From Triplophysa rosa (taxonomy: Eukaryota > Chordata > Actinopteri > Cypriniformes > Nemacheilidae): a DNA stretch of 64,000 bases. The stretch is from assembly GCF_024868665.1 (NCBI RefSeq), contig NC_079896.1, forward strand, positions 1,835,008-1,899,007, read 5' to 3'. Made by a program: the position numbers and the translations under genes. Below the pieces are notes generated by a model. The model did no database searches. It was not told the DNA's origin and worked only from the letters and a program-made list of their open reading frames with translations. This document shows positions 1 through 26,776 of the stretch, in pieces; the stretch's first letter is position 1; each line of letters opens with the position of its first letter.

Positions 1-205
1 ATACGTAACTATTTTACGATTTATATGAATTCGTACGATCTCATTCATACATTTTAGTACGATTTGCTTTTTGCGGCGGTGACGTTAGGGTGGGGATTTT
101 TTCTCTTGATCCGGCGTTTTTGTACGATTCACAACGTACGCATTCATACAAATAAGCCGCCTTGTAAAATAGTTACGAATTTCCGTAAGATCAGGTTGGT
201 GTTTC
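1..205. repeat. Fold-back repeat copy (GAATTCGTACGA family)
   Basis: The sequence has palindromic ends built from TGAATTCGTACGA and TTGTAAAATAGTTACGAATT. The same pattern recurs at 18472-18652, 33870-34050, 57230-57405 and, partly, 63285-63362. It looks like a non-autonomous DNA transposon (MITE). The left end is cut by the window. Confidence 0.65.
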
Positions 206-1024
206 TAATGTTTGTATGTTTTTTTACAATTCACATCATACGAATTAGCCACCTTGTAAAATACTTTTTTAGCAAATTTGAGTTGTTAAATTGTTGTTTA
301 ATGCATAAAATCTAAGCTTTACAATTAATACATATCGATACACAGAACGATTTGTACTTTTAGTTTTTTCAAAAGATGTAGGATACTAAGATTTTTATTA
401 AGGGATACAGAGTTTTGTTCTTTTATTTGACTACACATAACTGAATTTACATAAGTAATGTTGGATTCACTCATAAATCTGTTTTGTTTCATTAAACACG
501 TTCATTGTGTGAACAAAACAACAGAAACTGTACAACATCTGAATGCAAGTCTGTTAGAGATACATTATGACGGGACTTGGAAGCGTTTGCCTGGCAGCAG
601 AGACGACTGGGTTTTTATTTCAACACAAATAATGACAGTTTTGCCTTCTTAAAATTCTGTCTCATCTTCTGTGTTGTGTTTGTTTTTTGTTTTAATCTCG
701 AAGTAATTCATCCTCATTACGCGGAGAACACGGAAAGCTCTTGTTCCCTCTTGATGTTTGTTAGCAGAATTTGCTGACCAGCATTTGCTGACGGGCAGAA
801 ACCATCTTTTAAATGTTAAACAGAAGTCAGTCCGCTGTGACTCTTGGGCAGTAGAGCATATATTTCATTCAGTTTCTGTGTTAAATTCAATTACGCTTTA
901 CATGCCCGGCGGGCAGGATTACTAAACTTCTGTCTGACCGTCTACAAACTCTTTCTCCACCACTTTACTGCTGAAATGTGTTTCTCTGCCAGTCAATGTG
1001 ACGTTGAGTCTTCTGGACCTTACT

Positions 1025-1428
1025 GTGTGTGTGCGTGCCTGCGTGTGGCGCATGTGTGTTATGCAAGTGTTTGTGTGATGCGAGTGTGTTCATCACAGAG
1101 CGTGTGTGTGATGAGAGTGTGTGATGCATGTGTTTAATGCGAGTGTGTTCATCACAGCATGTGTGTGTTTGGTGCGAGTGTGTGTGTGGTACGAGTGTGT
1201 TTTATGATGTGAGTGTGTGTGTGATGCATGTGTGTGATGTGAGTGTGTTCATCACAGAGTGTGTGTGTTTGGTGCGAGTGTGTTTTATGATGTGAGTGTG
1301 CATGTGTGTGATGCATGTGTGTGTAATGCGGGTGTGTTCATCACAGAGTGTGTGTTGTGTGTGTGTAATGCGAGTGCGTGTGTGATGCGTGTGTGTTTAA
1401 CGCGAGTGTGTTCATCACAGAGTGTGTG

Positions 1429-1477
<49 letters not shown>

Positions 1478-1600
1478 GCGAGAGCGTGTGTGTGTTGCGT
1501 GTGTGATGCATGTGTGTGATGCGAGTGTGTGTGTAATTGCGAGTGTGTTCATCACAGAGTGTGTGTGTGTGTGTTGCGAGAGTGTGTGTGAGCTGTAGAC
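1025..1600. repeat. GT-rich minisatellite with recurring 14-mer
   Basis: The 14-mer TGTTCATCACAGAG starts at 1087, 1246, 1335, 1409 and 1546, with a variant at 1146. The copies are separated by GTGTGATGCGAGTG-like filler and one pure (GT)n run at about 1430-1475. Spacing is irregular (59 to 137 bp), which suggests a decayed higher-order tandem array. Confidence 0.9.
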
Positions 1601-1647
1601 AGAGAGCAGCCATTGCTCATATGTCTTTAAGAGAGTTGTACCCCAGC

Positions 1648-1719
1648 AGAGTGAGTGAGTGAGTGAGTGAGTGAGTGAGTGAGTGAGTGAGAGAGTGAGT
1701 GAGTGAGTGAGTGAGTGAG
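1648..1719. repeat. (GAGT)n microsatellite, left edge of gap
   Basis: About 18 units of GAGT with one interruption run straight into the N block. The array is cut by the gap, so its true length is unknown. Confidence 0.95.
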
Positions 1720-2365
1720 NNNNNNNNNNNNNNNNNNNNNNNNNNNNNNNNNNNNNNNNNNNNNNNNNNNNNNNNNNNNNNNNNNNNNNNNNNNNNNNNN
1801 NNNNNNNNNNNNNNNNNNNNNNNNNNNNNNNNNNNNNNNNNNNNNNNNNNNNNNNNNNNNNNNNNNNNNNNNNNNNNNNNNNNNNNNNNNNNNNNNNNNN
1901 NNNNNNNNNNNNNNNNNNNNNNNNNNNNNNNNNNNNNNNNNNNNNNNNNNNNNNNNNNNNNNNNNNNNNNNNNNNNNNNNNNNNNNNNNNNNNNNNNNNN
2001 NNNNNNNNNNNNNNNNNNNNNNNNNNNNNNNNNNNNNNNNNNNNNNNNNNNNNNNNNNNNNNNNNNNNNNNNNNNNNNNNNNNNNNNNNNNNNNNNNNNN
2101 NNNNNNNNNNNNNNNNNNNNNNNNNNNNNNNNNNNNNNNNNNNNNNNNNNNNNNNNNNNNNNNNNNNNNNNNNNNNNNNNNNNNNNNNNNNNNNNNNNNN
2201 NNNNNNNNNNNNNNNNNNNNNNNNNNNNNNNNNNNNNNNNNNNNNNNNNNNNNNNNNNNNNNNNNNNNNNNNNNNNNNNNNNNNNNNNNNNNNNNNNNNN
2301 NNNNNNNNNNNNNNNNNNNNNNNNNNNNNNNNNNNNNNNNNNNNNNNNNNNNNNNNNNNNNNNNN
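1720..2365. other. Assembly gap (N run)
   Basis: 646 unknown bases lie between a GAGT array and a GAGAGC array. Long open frames crossing it are artefacts of the Ns. Confidence 0.99.
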
Positions 2366-2467
2366 GAGAGAGCGAGAGAGCGAGAGAGAGAGCGAGAGAG
2401 AGAGCGAGAGAGCGAGAGAGCGAGAGAGCGAGAGAGCGAGTGAGCGAGGGAGGGAGGGAGGGAGGGA
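2366..2467. repeat. (GA)n / (GAGAGC)n / (GGGA)n low-complexity tract
   Basis: Purine-only tract at the right edge of the gap. It ends in about five GGGA units. Confidence 0.95.
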
Positions 2468-3165
2468 TGAACAGTATGTGCCAGTAATGTTGCAATTTGG
2501 ACACTAAGATGCTGTTTGAAGGACAGGTTGTACTCATTTGTCTTTTTCCCCTCTTTCGGAGTATTAATTTAGAAATGCCATATAGATTTATATAGAGTAC
2601 ATACATACTGTACATATAGATTGAAGTGTAAATCACTTTCTGTGAATTTATTTATTTAATTTATTTCCTTACTAAATGTTCTTGATTGTGAATGAACTTT
2701 TAGTGCTTGTTATTTTTTATACGAATGACTTTCTGCTCCTGTTAAATAAATATATCTTTAGAGATCAAGAAGAAGTTTTAACTGATTGTTTCATCGGATT
2801 TTATTTTTTGGTTCATTTCTGCCTTTTGACACTATAAACTGCTAAGCTTGCTGTAAGAAACAATATAAATCTCATAGCTTCCATTATATCTTTATGAACC
2901 ATCAGCTGTTTACCATTAAAACCTTTTTCTAGTGTGTTTTGGGTTTTATTCCAGTAGGATTTAATGGTGTTCTACTGGTTCCTTTCTGCTAGATAGCATT
3001 TCACAAATAGAACCCAACACATTACCAGCAGACACCCATAGAGACCATTATAGCTTCCATTGAAACCAATTCAATTCCCATTATAACCATTATTCATATT
3101 TTTCATCATGAGAATACTGTAGTACGACGTCTGTAATGTTTACCGTTTTTCTCTCATGATTTCAG

Positions 3166-20243
<17,078 letters not shown>

Positions 20244-23200
20244 GCTTGGTAGAAATGTCATAAAGCAGGATTCAATCCAACAAGAGCAGCGTCTGGAGCA
20301 ATGGACACGCTAGGAAGCCATGTGAGTGGTCATGCGTGTTTAAGAAGCAGCGTTAAATCTCACACAGCCACCAAAGTCTGAGAATGTCTGCTACTGAAGT
20401 CTGGACAGGAGTGACTCGAGAACTGAGAAACACTTGCTTTATTCATCCGTTCATAGAGCGACGGAATGTGACGTGAGGAGGAAGGAAATAACGTCTTTAC
20501 CATTTCATACGTGGTGCATTTTCATCTTTACAAACATGTTAACTCTCAAGGATTTACATATTGTCGATGTTTGTCATGTTTGCTAAAAGAACAGTCACCA
20601 AAAAATCTATGTTCAGTCACTGTTCACTCGCTCAATACACGGTTATAGTCACAACAAACTAAGTTATGAGGTTCGGATTTTTATTTTCCGTTTTTTTTTA
20701 AATAATACGAGTAAGTAAACAACGACAGAATTTGATTTGAGGTGAACTGTTTCTTTAAGACACGTCGCTGTAGTTTCACGTCGCTGTAGTTTCACGTCGT
20801 CCATGTTCGCTTCTGAATGTACTTCACGACAGCTTGTGAATTTTTAAAGGTGTAACTTCTTTAAGCCAGGTCAATCAACGACTATCACAATATTCCTTCA
20901 TTACACTCACGTCAAAGGGTTACGAAGTTTGTACAAAATATAAACACTTTCTCTCAAGTTTACACTTTTTGAATACACCCTGGATTAATAATCTGCATGG
21001 TCAATTAAAAATACGTAGAAGAAATGTATATTTCCTACCGCAAATTAACGGCTTTGTTAACGGTTTTTTTGTTTTTCTTTTCCTAAAGACAATAAACTTC
21101 CAACGCAATTTCTATAAAGGACAAAAATGTACATAGAAACTATTTCCGTAACGACAAAATTTCATTTAAAAGTGAAATGTGTCTACGATCATTCTTATAG
21201 ATGTATAAGCATCTTATTGTCACTTGCGATGTCATGCGTCATCTTCAAACATTGTGAAGGCAAGTTGTAAGATAAAGTTAAATATCTTAAACTCGGTGTG
21301 TCTTTTGAAATCAATGTAGTCACTCAACACACAACACTGTGTCTTTTTGCCTCATGAGTCTCGTTCTAATGTAATTGGTGTTCGGTTGCCTTTATTGCTT
21401 GTTTATCGGTTGAAATCATACTGAAGTATCGTTCAAAATGACTGTACGACTGTACAGTCTGCTGTCACGCTGTCCAACTACAAAATTTGCATCTTTTTAC
21501 AAATATCAGCGATCACACAGACGGCACCTGTCCATCTCCAAAGGTGATTGTGTAGTTTTGCACCATTGTGTCTTCCATACGGCCTACGTTTCAATATTCA
21601 CAGCCGTTTCTTTCTCTCACAAACCCTTTATGCTGTTTTAAAGCTTCACACTTGAATATTCTGGATCACGTTTAAGCACAACCTCAACAAAACAAGTTTC
21701 ATTTTATTTATGCGAAATTATGATTTCGTTCTTTTGATGAAATTGGGACGCAAATGTGGTTAAAGCAGCAGAATTACTTGAATTCAAACTATATGATTTA
21801 CATCAACTCAGAAAACTTTAGTAAAAGCAACTTGATACAAAATCATGTGTAAACAGATCTGATTAGAAATGAATGATTGTTTTATTTGAATTTTTAAAGG
21901 TCCAGTGTGTACTTTTTTGGAGGATCTATTGACACAAATGCAATATAATTCACATAACTACGTGTTCAGAGGTGTATAAAGACATATGTTTTTATTACCT
22001 TAGAATCTACATACAGCGCGGGTCCCATCGCATGGAATTCACCCTGTTGAAAATACGTTTATGTCTTTCGGCAAAGAAGCGAAAACGTGATGACATCTTT
22101 GTACTGAGAGAGCCACCTTGGTGCTTCGAAAAGGAGAGGAAAGGCGTGGATTGAGTGTCAATTTGCAACCTCACCACTAGATGCCGCTAAATTTCATACA
22201 CTGGACCTTTAAGAATTCTAAACAAAAGTGTCCAAATTTACCATATTACTGCCATCACAATACAGAAATATATGGATTGAGTTCGCCGCACATTTACAGT
22301 CAGTGATGTCTGTAATAGTGTTTGAATGTTTTCATAGCTGCCTTGCCTGGTTTTACATTGTTTTTCCCAAAGGTTTTTTTGTATTTTGCTAAATTGCTTT
22401 TGATATGTTTTGTAATGCTGTCACCGTTTTGTTTTTATTTTTCAGTTATGTATAAATGTTTTGATATTCTTTGTGAATATACTCAATGTGAATGTATTCT
22501 AAAATGCTGTCATTGGGGCCTACATTGTTTTCACTGTGCAGACTCACGACATTCATGTTATATCAGTTTACATTTTTACATGCGAAACAAAACACTAAAG
22601 CAAGTCTTTATTTTGATTTTTTCAGCCCTTCGAAATGACCAGCAGGTAACCAGCAAAACTCTCATGATAGTCCAGCATAAACCAAACTGGGCCGGCATGG
22701 AAATTCTGACGTTTTTCACAATATAAAAATTGTTTAAAGCAAAAAAGTTCATTAAAAATGAACAAAAATGGTGCAGATTTCATGGGGAATGTCAGCTGGA
22801 TGTCATTCAATACGTAAAGATAAGCACAAAGTAATCTGCAATTTTATGTTTCAAACAGAGATGGCGACAGAGAGGCAAAGATTACAGATTGCATTTTTAG
22901 AGTTATCAGAATTATCACGATGGACCAAAACATTTTTTTAAACTTAAAAATGAATTTGAAGAGTAAATCTTAGCATAGCACGTCTCAGAAACCAAGGTGT
23001 CCATGTTTGTTCTCTCCAGAAAGACGCACGAATCAAGAATTTACAGTAAGCAGAACGTCACGGCCCGCTCACGTTACGAATGCGGCATGCCTTAAATGAT
23101 CCCCTTTTGTGTTTAGAAACACTTACGTGATTCACGTCGACAAAAGTTGTGTTTTCCAACAGCTCGGCTCTCAGCGAACCTACGCCATACTTTCATCAGA

Positions 23201-23420
23201 GCCATCACAGCACTCCATAACTGCTGTTTCTCACAAATGATAAGCTCTGTTGTCTTTTTCTTTTCACGAAAAGTAAATGCTTGCTGGCATGTTCTCAGCC
23301 GCTGAATGCCATATATATGTATAAATATATATAGCTTTTGATTATTATGTAGCATATCCGTTGTGTAGTCTCTCAAATCCGTGAACTCATGGGACGTGTA
23401 CAATAAACTTTGTATATCAG
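20244..23420 (+). other. Probable kcnq2 3' UTR and flank
   Basis: No coding exon follows the kcnq2 stop. Candidate poly(A) signals AATAAA are at about 21090 and at 23403, the second followed by GT-rich sequence. Vertebrate KCNQ2 transcripts have long 3' UTRs, so this stretch may be transcribed. A TTAA-bounded repeat sits inside it. Confidence 0.4.
21894..22212. repeat. MITE bounded by TTAA (AGGTCCAGTGT ends)
   Basis: The ends AGGTCCAGTGTGTA and TACACTGGACCT form an inverted pair, and each is bordered by TTAA (21894-21897 and 22209-22212). TTAA duplication is the mark of piggyBac-type insertion, but it may be part of the terminal repeat itself. The inside is about 310 bp and non-coding. Confidence 0.65.
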
Positions 23421-23519
23421 AATGTTCAGCTACAGCTGTGTCCTCATTCTGTTATCACAGTTTCTCCTTCACTGTCATGAAATACTATCTCGCAGCACTA
23501 ACGTAGAATCAATCCAAAT

Positions 23520-23590
23520 GTATTTGTCTAACACTTTTCACAATACAAATAAATCGTTGCAAAGCAGCTTTACACAAAGAACGATGCCAT
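23520..23590. repeat. Possible LINE 3' tail fragment
   Basis: The stretch with AACACTTTTCACAATACA and TTGCAAAGCAGCTTTACA resembles 3' tails of fish non-LTR retrotransposons. This is judged from memory only. Confidence 0.4.
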
Positions 23591-24139
23591 ACGAAACAAA
23601 ATACGAACCTGATGATTCCATTCATGACGATATGATCTGTTAACAATATAACTAGAGAATATCAGACTGAAAGAATCAGATTCACTTGAAATGAATGAAT
23701 CTAGTTATTTTTTCCGCATTCACATCATCACAAACTGTACATTTTGTGAAGTCTGAGTCCATGTTTCATTCTCATTTTTGAAACCTGAAATTAAATATCA
23801 GAAAATTATAACAGTGTAATGTTTACTCTACTATGGCATTGAAATATGGTCTGGTCAAACCTTTGTTTGAGGTTTACAATATTTTTAATATACTTCAATC
23901 TGTCTTCTCTATAAAGCTTATATTACGCAAATATTTTCTGTTGGATATTAAGTATGCAAATATAAAAAAGTGATGGATTCACTTGGCATCAGAAGTGAAC
24001 CGAACCAAAGTGCCCTCACATTGGCTGTAGGCCTACTGCAATTGCAGGAGCCTGAAAACAAAATAAAACTGTGATATCAAGATCTGTGATGGACATTATG
24101 TGCGTTTTGTTTCACGTCAAACTATGATGATGTGAACCT

Positions 24140-25370
24140 GAGGATTGATTGATGGATTGATTTATTTGACATAAAATTTAAAACATAATACAAACAAGCA
24201 CAAAAGACTAATTCATACACATTTGAAAACTGTCGAGGATAGCATACACAAAAAAGCAAGAGGCTTATTTCCATTTTGGTCCTTGGTATTTAAAAATGGA
24301 CGAACAAATCGTAAAGGGAGTAAAATCAACATCAAAGATCAGCAACTCGCATAGTAACTTCTAAAACCATTATTGAAAAAGCCATTTTTGAACTTCTCTT
24401 CTAAAAATACTTTCTATTTGAATCTGTTTTATACAATCAGGTAATTCATTCCAAGCGAGTATACAGAAAATACTTCCTGAACCTAATCGAATATATATTA
24501 TTGTTCCTTGCCCTTGTAGAATGACCATGAACATCTCTCACAAAAACATAATAGTCGAACAAATACTTTGGAACATTTTTCTGTAATATTTTAAACACCA
24601 TCATCAACTTAAGTAAAGTTACCCTTTTATCTACTTCTAAAAACCCAAGTTCCCTAAAATGTTCTTTGCTCAAATGCATTTGTGGATGTAAATTCAGAAT
24701 AATTCTACACTTATTTTGAGCAGACTGTAATTTACTTTTAACTCGTTTCGTAAGAACCACCATACCAAAATGTTGCAGCATAATCATAATGTGCTTGCAC
24801 TTAAGCACCAGCTAACATTTTTAAGGTGTTTTATCTAAAAATGCAGCCTGTCTTGCTAAAGTTTTTATTCGATTACATATCTTTAATCAACTACAACAAC
24901 CATGTTTTCTCCTGTCAATTTACCATCCAAAAATACATCTCAAATACTTCGCTTCTTGTTTAGAAATAATAATTAAATCTTCAACCTTTACTTCTAATTT
25001 AGAACATTTTCTCAATTTAGCCACAGAACCAAATAAAATAGCTTCAATTTTCCCCAAATGTAAAACAGCTTATTATAAATAAACCATTTGGATACTTCCT
25101 CCATCTCTTTACTTAACTCACTTTCAACTTTTTCTTTCATTTCATCAGTAACAATTATTGCTGCATCATCAGCATATAACATAAAGTGATTAGAGCAGGC
25201 CATTTTTAAATCATTAATGTACAATAAAAAAAGCAAGGGTCCCAATACACTTCCCTGTGGACACACCATTTAAAGCCACCATTTGACACCTATTTGAAAG
25301 ATAGGGCTTAATCCATTTACATACCTTAATATCGAAACCCATAGCTTTAACTTTTGGCAGATGACTTGAT
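24140..25370 (-). mobile_element. Truncated non-LTR retrotransposon (LINE), dead
   Basis: On the - strand, 25269-25012 encodes [18 protein letters not shown] followed by YADD, the reverse transcriptase palm motifs. 24808-24446 encodes the region after the RT, with a KLQSAQNKCRIILNLHP stretch and an HSTRARNNN segment typical of the L2/CR1/Rex-like group. The two parts are in different frames with stops between them, and the 5' part (endonuclease, ORF1) is missing. The 3' end lies near an ATTG-rich tail at about 24145. It is 5'-truncated and cannot encode an active enzyme. Confidence 0.85.
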
Positions 25371-26395
25371 GTTCACTGAGCAAACTGAGGCAGATATTAC
25401 AGGAAACTGTATCGTCTGATGGGTCCAGAGGTCCCAGGTGATGTCTTTGGTGTCATGTCTTTTCTGCAGGGAATGTGTGACGGTATTCCTGAACATATAT
25501 GGTCACAACATTTAATATGAAAAGAAGCATTAGTTCTTAAGATGTTTAATATAAAACTTAGACAAACGGCAGTTGACTCTCTGACACGCAGAAGTTTTGG
25601 ATCTCAACTGTTTAATACAAAGCTCTGAAACTCTTTTGTTCTGCACAACATGGATTTGTGGACATTGTAAGTGCCGAGGGAAAAGCTGAGCTGAAAGTGC
25701 TTCTAAAAGTTTTTGAGGACAAAAAAAAAACAGAAAGTGAGAAAAACATGAAGGACACTCAGAACCCGAGAGATTCTGGACAGCTTTTACAAAACGTTTG
25801 AAGATCTTCTCTCTTTGGAGGTCAAGATCTGCTCTTATGCTGACCGGTTAAAGTGGGAATTATCGAATTTCCGAGAGCATTTGAAGGCAGCATTAGGGTA
25901 AAGAACAGCATCACACATCTAACAATTAAACATCTGTTGTATGTATGTGTAATATATTTTGTTTATGTAATTTTTCACAATGACAATTTGGGGGTGAATG
26001 TCATAGTGTTAATAAACCTAAGAAATCTCCATTTGCGTCAAAATATCATTTTCATTACATTTAATTTAGGGATGAAACCGTTTTCATGAGATTACTCTAA
26101 TAAATCAAAAGGGTCCTTCGTGTATTTACGAATGACCTGCAGCACTGTTCCACATTTATAATAAAGTATTAGGATACCTGAGAGAACAGTTACTTGAGAT
26201 ACTAAAATCCCATTTGGCTACTACACAGTAGTCTATTTGTTTTACAAATGATCTCACTTCTGTTTTAGAATAGCAATGAATATAAATTCTGAAATGTAGT
26301 TACTGTGCGCTTAAAAATTATATATGCGTCACCGTAGCAAAGCTGAAAAAGAACCTCGTTTCCCATAATGCTCCGCAAATTGCCAGCAACTTCCC
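25371..26395. other. Intergenic, nothing recognised
   Basis: A short open stretch at about 25640-25900 reads as charged peptide with a frame break near a run of ten A. I do not recognise it and do not call a gene. Nothing else is seen before the arfrp1 promoter region. Confidence 0.4.
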
Positions 26396-26407
26396 AAGTG
26401 TTTACCT

Positions 26408-26562
26408 GTTCGACCTCAAGCGGCGCTTGCGTAGACCGATCGGCATGTGACCTCAAAGTATCGCGAGAACGTTCTATGGGCTGTGCTGGGCTTTCTAACC
26501 GCTCTCGCGATACTTCGACGTCATACGTCGATCGGGTTACACAGCGCCGCAGGAAGTCGAAC
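26408..26562. promoter_or_regulatory. Palindromic promoter region of arfrp1 with paired TCTCGCGA motifs
   Basis: Two arms, 26408-26471 and 26500-26562, are inverted copies matching at about 51 of 64 positions around a 28-bp spacer. Both carry the 13-bp core AAGTATCGCGAGA / TCTCGCGATACTT. TCTCGCGAGA is a known motif of TATA-less, often two-way vertebrate promoters. The arfrp1 start codon is about 215 bp to the right. The promoter role is inferred from position and motif. Confidence 0.65.
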
Positions 26563-26776
26563 GTGTTTTATCAGCATGGACTGAAAATACTGGACACCAG
26601 ATCACTCTTAATATTTCACCTTGACCTTTGACTTTATATACAGTCGTATAATCGAGTTCGTTATATATTCTAGTCCTCACTGGAGATTTGTTTAGCGTTT
26701 ATGTGTCAGTTAGCGCTAAAGCTAAGCTAACTGCAGACGGATGTGATGCTAGCTGGTAAACAGCCCTGACTCGAGC

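Larger units (their letters stand above)
1..3165. other. kcnq2 intron 1 (partial), with gap
   Basis: No exon is recognisable here. The stretch holds a fold-back repeat copy at the left edge, a GT-rich minisatellite, GAGT and GA tracts on both sides of an N run, and AT-rich unique sequence. The missing kcnq2 exon 1 should lie left of the window. It could also be in the N run, but that is flanked by simple repeats and is an unlikely place. Confidence 0.6.

Noticed and set aside
1259..1613. Cys/Val-rich and Thr/His-rich frames
   Set aside because: Translations of a GT minisatellite on the two strands.
1617..2636. Long open frames across the N run on both strands
   Set aside because: They are made of unknown bases and simple repeats and carry no real codons.
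22322..22726. 134-residue Cys/Phe-rich frame
   Set aside because: In an AT-rich 3' flank, poor start context, no recognisable domain, hydrophobic bias expected from T-rich DNA.
25640..25910. Possible pseudogene exon with a charged peptide and frame break
   Set aside because: No family recognised in either frame and no splice signals, so too weak to call.
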